In this document: positions 23,501 to 35,105 of the stretch, piece by piece
How positions within the stretch are numbered: the first letter of the stretch is position 1
How the letters are laid out: each line of letters starts with the position of its first letter
DNA from: Acanthaster planci
Lineage: Eukaryota > Echinodermata > Asteroidea > Valvatida > Acanthasteridae
Assembly: GCF_001949145.1 (NCBI RefSeq)
Contig: NW_019091376.1
Span: forward strand, 1,794,314-1,854,313
DNA length: 60,000 nucleotides
Direction: 5' to 3'
Translations under genes and position numbers: made by a program
Notes under the pieces: model-generated
Told to the model about the DNA's origin: nothing
What the model saw: the letters and a program-made list of their open reading frames with translations, nothing else
Database searches by the model: none

Positions 23501-24328
23501 ATCAGTTTGAGTGTGCCGCACAGGGGCTTCCTTCCTTCATTCAACAGGCCTGTATTTTCTGTGAGCCACAGTGCTGTGGGTGGTGCAACTTTGACCCAGA
23601 GCTCGCAACCACAAGGGCTGCCCAATCCGATGCACCCTCAGGGCTTTCTACAACCGCCACCCCCAGTGCCTACAGTTAACCAGCAAGTTGACAACACATC
23701 CTTACTTGGTTCTAGTAACTTACAGGCAGACTTGATGCAGGCAGACCTGCAGTGCACAACATTATCATCCACCGTTCCTCAAGTTCATCAACCACCCAGC
23801 TCAGCTCAGCAGCACGTGTATAGCAATGTTAATCAGTTTCAAACGGGTATACAGCAGTCACAGGTGGGCACATCACCTGCCTTGCTTCCCTCTGCCAATA
23901 TGCTGCACACGTTCACCAAGTTCCCCTCACAGGCTTCAAATGTTGACAGCCGCACGGGTCAGCTGCATGTGATGTCCCAGCACCAGCTTCAGGACACCAG
24001 ACAACATCATCCCAACCACCAGCCGCAGACCTCGGCTCAGGCCACTACTGCAACTCAACTCATTGGCGCACTGTTCGGACAGCATGTCGCGAATCATCCC
24101 CCTCAGGTGCCATCACAGCAGCAGCAACGGACTGTGGAACCAGTGAGACACCATTCTGCACCTCCTCACAACAGCATCCTCCACGCACCCCAACTTGCCC
24201 CCATTACTGCATGCAGTACCTTCACGTCGCCCAGTTCAGTGGGAGATGTAAACCTCACGTCACTCAGGGTCATGACCGCAGGGGCAATCATCCCAGCCAC
24301 CCAGCCCCAGACAACAACTTCCATCTAG
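17538..24328 (+). CDS. ZFP64: ZFP64-like C2H2 zinc-finger transcription factor (spliced: 17538-17571, 21294-24328)
   Basis: Predicted protein of 1022 aa; human ZFP64 isoforms are about 650-680 aa. It is a nuclear DNA-binding protein; vertebrate ZFP64 is a transcriptional regulator. Order of parts: an N-terminal C2HC finger (about residues 23-44, C-x2-C-x12-H-x4-C); a Ser/Thr/Pro-rich linker; nine contiguous C2H2 fingers (about 188-438) with TGEKP-type linkers; a Lys/Arg-rich spacer that could act as a nuclear localisation signal; a tenth finger at about 482-504 (YKCDECKDSFMRKESYLSHMRQH); and a long Gln/Pro/Ser/Thr-rich tail (about 505-1022) of the kind seen in activation domains. The 9+1 arrangement, the ICSYASRNSSQLTTHLRIHT segment and the initial C2HC finger all match vertebrate ZFP64. 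The acceptor of exon 2 has a good pyrimidine tract. The stop is TAG at 24326. Orthology rests on recalled family sequence. Confidence 0.9.
17910..17975. repeat. Copy 2 of the 33-nt dispersed repeat, inside a small inverted repeat
   Basis: Positions 17943-17975 match 731-763 at 30 of 33 bases. In this copy the end ACCTGGGCTAG (17965-17975) has a perfect inverted partner CTAGCCCAGGT at 17910-17920, giving an 11-bp stem around a 44-nt loop. That suggests the repeat derives from a foldback or MITE-like element. Confidence 0.55.
18985..19575. other. CpG-richer segment interrupting the LINE fragment, with a full CRE
   Basis: This segment shows no reverse transcriptase similarity, although the enzyme continues on both sides of it. 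It is richer in CpG than its flanks and contains a full cAMP-response palindrome TGACGTCA at 19185-19192. It could be a later insertion, or an internal rearrangement of the element. It ends close to one arm of an 18-nt inverted repeat. Confidence 0.4.
19513..19641. repeat. 18-nt perfect inverted repeat at the LINE interruption
   Basis: ACAAATACAGCATGGTTT at 19513-19530 is the exact reverse complement of 19624-19641, with a 93-nt loop. The right arm lies inside the reverse transcriptase coding part (EYTNTAWF). The left arm therefore looks like a small inverted copy of LINE sequence, as produced by twin priming or by a local inversion at the breakpoint. Confidence 0.6.
20709..20835. mobile_element. 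Small foldback (MITE-like) element
   Basis: Arms 20720-20745 and 20795-20820 are near-perfect reverse complements (26 nt, one or two mismatches). Weaker pairing extends outward (TAGTC...GGACTA) and an inner AACATTT/AAATGTT pair extends inward. The left arm is also partly tandem-duplicated (GACTCTA(C/T)GAATCACCT at 20721 and 20745). The whole could fold into a long hairpin. It sits just upstream of the ZFP64-like exon 2 and directly beyond the LINE fragment. Confidence 0.6.
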
Positions 24329-25700
24329 ATTCCTGCAAGGCCCTCTGCAGTCTCCTGTGTGCAATATATATCTGGTAGGTACAACTTTGGTTATAGTTTA
24401 CAAAAGCGTGTTATGAGATTCACATCTGGTGATGGCACTGTCCAGGGCCACGTTTGATTATGTGATAATGCAGCATACCCCCAACAGTGAAGGTGTCCTC
24501 GAGCTTGGGCTCAAATGGCATTCGTATTGCACTATTGAACATAACTAGTTCTGTTGAACATAACTAGTTCTGTCCACTTGGACTGAGTCAGTTCAGGTGA
24601 TTCATTATTTGAATATTCAGCACTCTTTACGGTCAAATATTGGAATAGATTCATCCAGGAAGATGCCAAAGTTCCAGAACCTTTTTTTAGAGGGGGGTTT
24701 GTTTTTGTAGGAGAACGAAAAAATTCAGAAATTTTTCATACAACCTTTTATGGCCATTCTGAGGGTGAGGCTACGTTTTGGGGCTTTGCACCCCCTTTTA
24801 GAAGTGAGAGAAATGAAATAGACCAAAAATAGTCTGGTCCCAATTATTTTTGAAAAGCAATTTTTTCTTTCCCTTTTTTTTGGTGGTGGGGATTAGCCTA
24901 TGTGACGTGTGGCAAAAACTAGGAAGACGCTATTTCATTTGGGAATATTTTGTTTGCTCCGAATTTACCCACTTCAAATAGCACCCTCCTGCTGTGTCTG
25001 CCATGCTTTAAAAGGGCTTATGGCCCATTTGCCCCATGGATCCACCTTCGAGTAGATTTCATCAATGCATTAATTCAGTTGTTAATGCTGAGGTTGTTTA
25101 GACAGACATGTAAATGTAATTGGAGATGTACATGTATGTCTCCCTTGTTCGGATGGATCCTGCTTTTCGTTGTTGATATTTATGTCTGGCAACACGTTGA
25201 AGTTACTTGTACATGTAGCTTTTAAAAAACTTGTTTCAGGGCCTGCAAATATTACTTGGTTACTTGATTAATACAAATCGACACATCAGTTATATGGCAT
25301 GTTTTGCTGTTCAGTTAGTCAAATGCTTCTTTGTGAAAATAAAGCTTTGTGAAAGTGAATGGTCAAAAATTTTTACACTTCAGCCAAAAATCTTGAGATA
25401 GTAATGTCAGCTTGTAATTAATTAATCCTCTTAATGCTTAAACCACTCATGTACAGTGTACATGTAAGTTGTTTTTTGTTTTTGTTTGTTTTTTTACATT
25501 TTTCTCATCACAATGTCATTAGTTCTCATTCTGTCAAAAAACAATAGAACATGAACAAAGTGAGGAAACTTATCTTTTCCAAAAGTTGTACGGCCAAAAT
25601 TTGTGGAGCCAGAATTTGTAGAAAAGCAAAGCACCTGAACAATTGCACAAGACCACAAGAGGGCGCTCGTCACAGCCACCATGAATGAACAATAAACTGC
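24329..25700 (+). other. Probable 3' UTR of the ZFP64-like gene
   Basis: AT-rich sequence without coding signature follows the stop codon. AATAAA poly(A) signals lie at 25338-25343 and 25691-25696. An exact 2 x 19-bp tandem duplication lies at 24535-24572. The UTR end cannot be fixed without transcripts. Confidence 0.45.
24535..24572. repeat. Exact 19-bp tandem duplication
   Basis: The unit TTGAACATAACTAGTTCTG occurs twice in direct succession (24535-24553 and 24554-24572) with no mismatch, suggesting a recent slippage event. It contains the palindrome AACTAGTT. Confidence 0.85.
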
Positions 25701-28700
25701 ACAGTTAGGTAGATAGTGCCCAGCTTATGTATGCACTACATGTAGCAAATAGTTAGGCATTTTCCTTTCTGGGAACAGCTGCAAATGAGATAGTTACTGA
25801 TTTGGCATGGAAGCAAAGGGACACTAAATGTCTGATGATTACTATACATGTCACAATTTTTAGTTCCTGATTTGATTCTGTGCGTGCAGGTACATTTATG
25901 TGTGAAGATCTGGCATTTCAATGATGTCCATTTTGAAAGATTTCAATATTAACATCCAAGGACTTGCTTGTTATCATCAAAGAATTATGGCAGTGTGCAG
26001 TTCTTAAGTTCTGAAAAAATATGTAAATTGACAGTAAATGAAGATGCACCAATAATTTATTCCTCGATTTGTATCAATTCTCCCGTTTCTCACAGTGAAT
26101 TGTTGAGGGAAAGGATTGACCAAACATTAGATATTTCTTTCACTGGACGCTTCAGTGCTTACACTTTATGACAGTAATTCCTGATGTAGGTCAGGCCATA
26201 GTACTGCAGGGTGAAAAACCTCCCAAAACACAAAAGTAAGACGCAGTGGTGGGTCCTTGTTGATGATCTGTGTGATTTGAATATTGCATGGAACACAGTT
26301 TCTGTTTCCTTTCCTCTTAAAACAAGGCACACATACACGTACATGCAGTGCCATGCATGGTCCTAACGCTATTGACCAGCATATATTCATCCTTCGGCCA
26401 TGCACAAAGTTGTGAAGAAAAAAATGTTTCCGGATCAAACAAGGAAAAATATCAAACAGGATCTTCCCCAGGAAACCTCAAAGTATCAACTTATTTTGTT
26501 TCCTGTCATTTTAGGCCACTTTGATAACAACACCTGTCACACCATTTCAGTGCTGTCTGCACTTTGTCACAGTTTATCTTTACCAGAACCAGAAGTATAC
26601 AGTGTTCATGTATAACTGCGGATGTACAAGAATAAATGTTACAATGCTGATATGTCAGTTTAATTGTCTTATGATTGTGAATATGTCCAAGGAAGCACAC
26701 CAGTTCAAAGCCTTAATCCCTGTTCCATTGAGGCCTGCCCTAGCCCCCTCATCATGGTTAAGTTTCTTTGGTATTTTCTTTTGTAAACAAGAAAAAACCA
26801 TATGTTGAAACCGTGGTGTAAACTTGTGCAGGGGGATGCAAATCCAATTGCCTGGCCATGGGAATTTGAAAAAGGAAAGGTGCTCACACCCTGTGACACA
26901 CTTTCTTCTCGCAGTTTTCTCCCTTTTTCATCGCTACAGGCATGATATTCATACTGGTACATTCTGGTTATTGCGAACTTCTGAAATATTAACCAAAATC
27001 CACATTTTGCTATGAAAACGTGGCAGGGGATGATTTCTACGTACATCTACGTCCACCTGCATAGCCTATCCTTAGGTTTTATCACTGTGTGTTGAAATGT
27101 CAGTTAACATGTATTTTCGTTAAATGTAAGTGAGTGTAGCGATATTGAGATCATGTACTTCTGATCACTAGAAGGAGAATCTTGAAAGAACAAAATGTTT
27201 TGTGCATTAGATCTACCCTGGCCCAGTATGTATGTTTATGAAAAACCATGGCATTCATACATGTATATTAATATGCATTCATCATTCCTATTCATATCTT
27301 AGGCTTCTTTGATTTACATGTATGAGGCTCTGTTTTAAGTTGTTCCCCACTTGGTGCTGGAGGACCGTGATGTGACAATCTGACAGGTGAAAACATCACA
27401 TGTGCCTTGACTCACCTCCACCTGACTTCTAAATCATGCTGAACCTCCATGTGTTCACAAAGTCCAAGTTCTGAGTCCTAGAGGCAGACTGTGTGGGGTA
27501 TGCAAATATTGCACCATGGGCATGCCTGAGAGTTTTGAAAAACACAAGGTTGCGGTGTGAAATACAGGTACCATACGAAGACTGTTCAAATCAGTACTTT
27601 GGGGGCTTGGCTGTACATGTATATCAAATTTTAGCTGCTACGAGTATATCTGTCCTTTTTTGGAAAATGGGAATTTTGGGCCAATAATATTACAGACAGC
27701 AAATGGTTAAGTTATGCTGGATGGACACAGGCTCATTCTGTTGGTTGAAAGTAACATGTTACATATGGAATATATCACTTTGGAGATCTTCACCGTGTTT
27801 GTGTCGAAGCAGTTTTGAAAACACTCTAGTGCAATAAATCTGTCACATGTGAGCCATTTTTATCATTACATGCTTTTGTAGCACCAGAATAAGTAGAAGG
27901 AGTGCCTCATTTTGCATTCATTTTCACTAAAAATAGCCAAACCAAAATCAGAAGCCTGCAATGCGAAAACACTTTCCACCCCTGAAATTTTTTGTTACAT
28001 GTATGTAAAAAAAGAGCACTTTTGAGTATTTAACAGGAAAATGATGTAGAAAGTCCAGTTTCTTTGGATGTTAGAAAAACAATTCAGATGTGTAAATTCC
28101 CACTCTTTAGCGCACAAAGTACATGTACAGTGTTTGCCCGCCTCCGAATTGGTTTTAGATATTTGTCCAGTATGGGCACTAGAGCTTGTTGGAACTGTTG
28201 CCCATTTCAGGAAAAAGATGTAAAACAAGTCTTTCAGTCCAAAATAAGCTTTTGATCACACGATTTCTGAAGAGGTGTGTAAATACTGTATCTTAAATTC
28301 TCCATGCCTGGCAGTGGACTGTTATGATCAAATACAGTTACAAGTGTTTGAGAGCAAACTGTCCGATTATTATCAGAGGTGTGGAAATGCAGCTTTTTTT
28401 GTTTAGATGTCGACCCTCAATTTCAGCTTTTTTGCACCTGCTATGTACAAACGTATGGGGACTTCTTACATTTTAGCTATCTGCTAGCTGTTTTCAGCTT
28501 CTATTTTAAGTGGCCACTAACACCCCCGTGTTATGTACAGCCCTCTATTATTATTACACCCCTGTAATCCTTAGCGTCACCAAGTCATCAGAAAAAGCAG
28601 AATAAACATTCTTTTCAATGATAACTGCTTCGTAGTCAACATTTTCCATATTGTTTAGGCTTATGACAATGTATCCATTCCTTTTTCATGCAAAACATTT

Positions 28701-29600
28701 ATTGGACACATTTCAGCCTGGCCAGTGGTCACTTTCAATGTCTCTTGATGCCAAATTGGCATAAAGTATGAAATTATCTTCGGAGGGCCATTCATGTGCC
28801 AGAAGAAAATAAGGAACAAAGACATTTAACAGTAATGAAACCAGTTTGGAGACTGCCCCAGTTGGCGGCTGGACATAGAATTTGAGTCTTGAAAACCTAG
28901 CCTATCACTTGGTGTCCTCAGGTTGTGCTCAAAATGCCTCCAGTGTCAGAAGAAGCACAATTTTGACCAATACTTCTTAAGGACCTGAAGAAATACCAGA
29001 TGCCAGTTCCTTGTTCAGTGTAAATTAGCCGTAAATTACTCCAATTTGATAGTTTTTCCAAAAACTGGCATTACAACCCCCACCCCACCCAAATCATTGT
29101 CATTCAGAACAGCGTGATGCCAAAAACTATTTACCCAACCCCATGCTCTTTTAGACAAAACAAAAATAGCCCATTAATTGTCCTGTCTCTGCAATGTGGG
29201 TGACTGTTATTAAAGCTGAACGTCTCCTGGGTTATTGATAGGGGGCCTTTGTTTATATCCCGAAAATCAGATTTCTGGGGTCCATTTCATTGCAAGGCCG
29301 TTATTTGTCAGGGTTGAGTGAGATTCCATCATCTGGCAGAGGCAAAGCTCTAAGGGATTCATTTCAATCCTTGGCATATGCAGATTTGTTTTAAAAGAAC
29401 ACTCCCCCCCCCACACACACACACTTGAAGTTTTCTTTTCGGAGAGCTGCAGCATCTTTGTTGAATTGCTTAAGTTACATTTTTGTAGGCATGCGCTCAG
29501 GAGTTGTCAGTTTGTTGTCCAGCCCAGTCAATGTAACCAACACCAGAGCACACAGACAGCCAGATTTGGTTCATTTGCACAAACCACTCAATCATAATTT
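25701..29600. other. Non-coding spacer, proximal part of the gene desert
   Basis: No supported gene. The sequence is AT-rich with scattered TACATGTA motifs. Short open frames have no domain signatures and overlap on both strands, as expected by chance. Nothing here stands out as an RNA gene or a transposon. Confidence 0.5.
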
Positions 29601-29632
29601 GCCATGATACCCGAAACCAACCCCCCCAAAAA

Positions 29633-29693
29633 GGCAGAGAGAGAGAGAGAGGTGAGAGACAGAAAAAAAAGGAAAATACACACACACACACCA
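29633..29693. repeat. (GA)n and (CA)n microsatellite
   Basis: A GAGAGA run at about 29636-29651 is followed by a poly-A-rich stretch and a CACACA run at about 29679-29690. A shorter CACACA run preceded by a C-run lies at 29402-29425. Confidence 0.9.
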
Positions 29694-29749
29694 ACAATCG
29701 CCAACCATCATCCCCCTCCGACCAGGCACAAGAAAAATACTAACCGCAA

Positions 29750-29960
29750 AAAATCGTTGTGAATATCGGCCGCTCTCCCTGTATAAATTTGCACAATTGT
29801 ATTGCGTTCCCGTGTAATGACAAGCCCAGGCCTGAATTCATTGGCCCCGTTTTCTCAGATTGCTACACCAAGAAAACGATACAGTCGTTTGCATAGTTAC
29901 CCTCAATCCCCAGAAAGCAATTTTAGAAGTTATGCTGGAACTTGGCCGAGAGAGCAACTT
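29750..29960. promoter_or_regulatory. Candidate conserved non-coding block (enhancer-like)
   Basis: High-complexity, CpG-containing sequence that stands out from the neighbouring microsatellites. It includes GCACAATTGT (29791-29800), an E-box/SOX-like core, followed by TGAATTCATTGG. It has no coding potential. The enhancer call is pattern-based only. Confidence 0.25.
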
Positions 29961-31164
29961 TCCCTGCTTGTTTTTTTTTGTTTTTTTTGTTTTTCTGTTT
30001 TCCTTTCCCACCCAGATAACTTGCCAGAAAGGTATTATTGCCCGGCAATCATTTTAACCAAATTTTCCAAACTATAAACAGTCTCCCTACCTGTTCCATG
30101 GAGGCTTTTGTCTGTGACTATTGAGGCGTGTGTCATGTTTTTTGCTCCTTGCACACATTTTTTCCTTCTTTTTTTACCCCCTTTTCTTTCTTTCTCTATG
30201 AAGAATTTCCACAGAGGTATACGTGTACATGTATATTTTCTTATTTTGCAAATTGATCCTTTGTCAATATGGTTCCATTACAGAGTGTGTTTATGAATAG
30301 TCTTTGCATGTAGTTGTTCCTTCTCCAGCAGTTAGGCAGTTTGTGGTCTTTTATGTCGGATCATTTTCCAAACGCAGTACCAAAGAAATCAAAGTATGCC
30401 TTCCTTATTCAATTTCTCATTTAAAGAAGTTTTTTGCTGGTGAAAGTTAATCATAAATTTTTTAACACGTTGACCGAGATTGCTTGACTGGTACTCCGTG
30501 CATCAACCAGGATAATATCAGTGGTTGATTTCCCAAGAGACACATAAAAAAAATGACATGTCTGTGGACATATTTTTACTTGAGTGGAAGTACTCAACGA
30601 ATACTCCTCAGTGGCATTCTAGCAAATATCGCAGGTTATCCCAGGCTTCCAAATTCGAAAGTCATTATGGTGACAGATGAATATGAAATATCCTCTCAGG
30701 GCCTGATGAATATTGCATTTATTTTACAGTGCCAACAGATTTGCCTTGGGTTAAAATCAATATTTCATGTTGCCAGTGAATTTTTTTTTTCTTTTTTGAT
30801 TTAATTTGCCCAGCATACTTGAGATTGGTATTTGAATGACATTCAGTGGTATGACGTGGAGAAAGCATCATTTGTTAAGCTAGCGTGATATATCAAAGCC
30901 AGGATTGGGCAGTGATTCCGTTGTGTACAAAGTCAAATTGTTAGGTTACAGTTTGCAGGGAACATCGTTAGTGAGTCTATTAACGTGTTAATCCAGTTGA
31001 GGGGACCTTTTATCTTCTCCTAGCCTTCCTGCTCAGAGCACCTCCACCCTTTTTTCACTAAGTCATGCCCCCTTTTATCCCTCGTTGAGAGTGTGTCTGT
31101 GACCAGAACAAGTGGTCAAAATGTACATGTAAATACCTACTACCCCCCCTGCTCCGCATTGTGG

Positions 31165-31520
31165 GCCTTACATGTAATGACAGTTAAGCGACTGCATGTG
31201 TCATACCCTGACGCGATTCTGTGAACGTGGACATTTCTGTCACTCGCAACGCCTGGCCTTTCACTTTTTCCTCCTAAATGAGGGTCCGTTTACAAATGTT
31301 GTTAACTGGGTCAAGTTGGCATTTGTCAAGCACAGATCCGGGCAGTCCGATGACACATAAATATGCACTAATTTCCCAGAATGTCATCATGACATGTGCA
31401 TGCAGGGGGAATGAAGGCTGTGCCCTGTATCACAGTGTATTAAAGCATGTAATTGCCCTGTGGGCTTGGACAACAACATCTTTTTATTCGGCCATCCCTG
31501 TCAAGGTCACATGAGCTTTC
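31165..31520. promoter_or_regulatory. Candidate conserved non-coding block (enhancer-like)
   Basis: A balanced-composition block with ATAAATATGCAC (31357-31368, POU/octamer-like) and the 15-nt palindrome ATGTCATCATGACAT (31381-31395), which carries two TGTCA/TGACA TALE-type half sites. It also contains TTGTCAAG and TAATTGCC. The exact 12-mer ATAAATATGCAC recurs in another block at 44916-44927. No coding frame is supported. Confidence 0.35.
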
Positions 31521-32734
31521 ATGTTCTGTGTCAAAATGCTCCACGATTCACCACTGATGTGCACACTTGTTAAAGTACGACACTAATTGGAAATGGGACT
31601 GGCTATAATAATGTTTGCCTGTCTTTTGCATTTGTATAGTGGTTTAACAATGCCCTATTTCCAATACATATTTTGCCCCCCTACCTTTAGAGGAACAATC
31701 TCTCAGAAAGTGCATACATGTACATCCCTGCGCACTGTTTAAAATAGCAACATTATGATACTCAGTAATAGGCATGCACCCTCTGGCATAAGCAGTATTA
31801 CCATGAAAATTAATAACTGTCCCCCTTTAAAACAAAAAACAGAGAGGTCTTGTAAAGGACACCCATGTACAAGGTGTCTGCTGTCAAGATGCCCTGAATG
31901 ATGCATGACGAATGGCAGGAATGATATACATGTATGTATATTCTGAGAACATTATCATTATCCCATGGGTATTTGGGGGGGGCCCTTGGCTCAGGCTCAA
32001 CAAGCCAGAATCTCTCAGGTCTTGGGTGGTCCAGGAATGCAATTTCTGTGGTCCGAGGAAGGTCACAAGTTGAAGATTTTGTAATTTATGGGGAGCATTT
32101 GTTTATCCAGTTTTTAGTCAGGACTGTGATTCTTGTCATATTTTTCAGCCATAATATCTGCTAGGGGTGGTCGGGTATGCCTTAGTTGTCAAAAACACAG
32201 ATAGCCCTCCTTGGGGCCTTGGATTTTTTTCAGGTCTTTGTTGTTTTTATGGGCAGACAGATCAGCAAGAAAATTGCATGTACATGTACATGGAAGGTTT
32301 ATGGTCTGACACTTCCAGGTGCAAGACAGTTGTTTGTGTACCCACACGAATCACTAAAAAAAATGCCGTACATGTTAATGAAGCTGCCAAATGTATTCAA
32401 CATTATACAGTTGTACGCTGTGTTGTGCCTGCTCAGTTGTATCTTAAACTCAGCTGCAAATTGAAAATAAAAAATTCAGGATAAACTGTGCAGGCCAAAT
32501 TTGCCATTAGTTCCACCGGGTTCAAACGCCCTTTTTGTGCCAGCCTTCCCAGCGTCTTAGCATTTCTCACACATGTATTTTTTTTTTCCACACGGATGTG
32601 TTGATCATTCACACGTCTATGACCTCCAACAGCCATCATCGCATGACTTTTATGACTGATGGACTTTTTTTCCTACAGTTATTCCTCATCTCCTCTCCCC
32701 CCCTTCTTCCCACTGCCTCTCTCCTCCGTGAGAA

Positions 32735-33250
32735 GGGAGTGCTGATGTGGAGCGATAAGTCCACGCCGCACTGTAACACTCGGTTTGCCCCGAGCCATAT
32801 TTCTTGATGGAGAGCTCGGCATGTATTAGTCGAGATCAGCTGAAGTGCAAGCAATGCCCGGGCTCAATCAATTCTCCCGTGATGATAAAAATCATGTTGC
32901 TATTTCCAGTGCCCGCGAGGAAAGGATTACATACTATGGATTCACTGCATGTGTGCATGGATAGCCGCACTTTCCCTCCATGTTTTTGTTCTCTCTCCTT
33001 CTCATCTCCCCCTCCCCCGTTCTCCCCCCCCTCCCTCCCCAGGTAACGATCGGGCTGCTTGCGTGATAATTTTTCTGTCAATTTTTGGGTGCGTCATTTT
33101 GTCGGAGATCCCACCTGTCTGCTTGCACCAATCGGTAACGAGCCGGAGGGGCAATAATGCGTTTTGAATCACGCGTCATTTTTTCCTTCATCCTGCAGCC
33201 GTCCCAAAGTATATTCTGCCCGATGTGTTATCACAAGCCACATTTGCCTC
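32735..33250. promoter_or_regulatory. Candidate conserved non-coding blocks flanking a pyrimidine tract
   Basis: Two high-complexity blocks (32735-32960 and 33045-33250) are separated by a C/T-rich tract. They contain a CAGCTG E-box (32837-32842), ATCAATTCTCCC followed by GATGATAAAAATCATG, and in the second block GTGATAATTTTTCTGTCA and GCAATAATGCG. CpG content is raised and no open frame makes sense. Confidence 0.35.
32988..33042. repeat. C/T-rich low-complexity tract
   Basis: An almost uninterrupted pyrimidine run on the + strand with C-blocks near 33007-33034. It is simple sequence and gives rise to spurious Pro/Ser-rich open frames. Confidence 0.9.
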
Positions 33251-34619
33251 CATCCATTCCAGCTTTTTTTTTTTCTTTCTTTCTTTCCCATCAATCCTCC
33301 TCCCTCAGAGAAGAGAAGCATCCTCAAAATAATTTTTTTTTGGTGGCTTGCCAGTGGCAAACGGCTGTTTTTGTTGTCAATTCGAGCATGCCTTAACTCA
33401 AAACTCCGGAGTCTTGGCAAAGTTTGTTTCCAGTTTTTGATTATTCCGTTTTTGCAGCTGGTCATTGCTGAGGGTGACGCTGCTTCTATGAATGATAATT
33501 TGACACATGCAAACACCCAACCAATGGTTTGATAAACATTTTGACAAACGCTAAGACCGAAGAGGACTACCTTTAGGGATTTTTGTCTGCTGGAAATTAC
33601 TTTCTCATTTGCTGTTGCATCTCGTTTGTCTCAGCTTTTTTGGGGAGAGGGGGAGAAATGTACCACAGGGCCTGTGTCTTGCAAGTTATGAATGGAATAG
33701 CATGCTAGCCACAGTAGACATGATTTTTTCAGCATATCAGCTGTGCAACAACCTACATGTATGTCTCTTGGAACTTTTTGCTCATTTTTTAAAAAGGATT
33801 TGCAATCCCATTCCAAACTAAAAGTTATTCATTTTTTGTCCCACTTTCAGTTATTGGATTCCTGTACACAAATGCAGAGGATAAAGAAAGAGATTTCCAT
33901 CTGTCATCTTTCACATGATCCAATGAACTTGGTCTCTTAGAATGTAACCGATACACACCATTAGCATTATGTATACAGTATGCACTACTTTTTAACAGCA
34001 CGGGTCATTCATAATTTCCAGACTTTATACCCATGCGCCTTTTGTTCATTTTGAATGAGTTCAGTCACTTTTGTGTGAACAAATACATGTACAACACTTT
34101 GTGTCGAGAGAAAATCTTTAATGTCTTACCATGACTATGCTGTCCGTTCATGAGCCTGTGTTCACATCCATTAAAACCAACATACATGTATGTTACTCAT
34201 TTACTTTGCAATGCTTCTCTTCACGCCATTTGAAAAGTTTGCTGTACTTTTTTTGACAAGCCTAGCATTACCTTTCAGAGGTCAGTGACACAGGATGTGA
34301 CGGTGTCGCGTGTGATCTGGTCCACAAGTGGAGCACAGGTTGGAAAAAAATGTCACTAGATTAATGTGTATAAATGTCATTTCATACACTTCACACAAAC
34401 TTTGATCCTCAACACCAATTGGCTGATCCCATGCTATCAGCAGATGGCCTGGATGGAACATGTGTCGCATTGCTTGGCATTCATGTACTGTTTGCCTATA
34501 CTTATTAACCTTTCACAGATTTTCTGAACTGACTTGAGGAGTTTGTAGACCTGCATAAAGAAGAAAACAGAAAAGTACACTCACACACCACTATATCCCC
34601 AATTTTTAATCTGCATCTT

Positions 34620-34892
34620 ATTACCAAAAATAGGTCACTTGGGAGACATTCCCATAAGAGTGTGCACAAATTTACCGGCCCATAATTCAATATTCCTTAA
34701 TCCGATCTTAACCAAACTTTGCATGTTTTCCTTTCAGACCCTAATCTATCATCTCTCAAAATGTGGATAATAATAATTTTCCTCCTTTTGATAGTTGGAG
34801 CATTAGCATTTCAATGTCTCCCTAATAACCGATGTCACCCTAATGCTGAAAAATTTACCACAGAATGTCTCCAAAGTGACCTATTTGGTATT
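34620..34892 (+). mobile_element. MITE-like element, copy A
   Basis: The terminal inverted repeats are about 28-30 nt: the left end (34620-34650) carries TAGGTCACTTGGGAGACATT, and the right end (34864-34890) is its near-perfect reverse complement. The interior has no coding capacity. The whole 273-bp element is matched in opposite orientation by 53551-53851, including a long near-identical core (CCGATCTTAACCAAACTTTG near 34702-34721). Length, inverted ends and lack of coding capacity fit a non-autonomous DNA transposon; the superfamily cannot be assigned. Confidence 0.8.
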
Positions 34893-34929
34893 TTTTTCTT
34901 TCAAATGCAGAAATTGGGCTGTTACTGTT

Positions 34930-35105
34930 CACATGTACATACATGTACTTGTGTACATGTACGTGTATATGCCCTTGGTACATTAGGTAGCTGTTGCTTT
35001 AGTAGCAAGCTGTCTTATGAGTGGTAAGATTAGGGAATTAGGCAAATTTGTACCCAGCGGCCCTTTTGGGACCTACTTGTACATGTACATGTAGTCTCTA
35101 GAGGT
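34930..35105. repeat. Cluster of TACATGTA-type repeats
   Basis: Overlapping ACATGTACAT/TACATGTAC units occur at about 34932-34965, 35079-35094 and 35104-35112. They belong to the dispersed TACATGTA family that recurs across the window and do not form a single clean array. Confidence 0.6.

Noticed and set aside
34719-35027. 102-codon frame with a hydrophobic stretch resembling a signal peptide
   Set aside because: It lies within MITE copy A and its downstream TACATG repeats; the matching frame is not kept in copy B.
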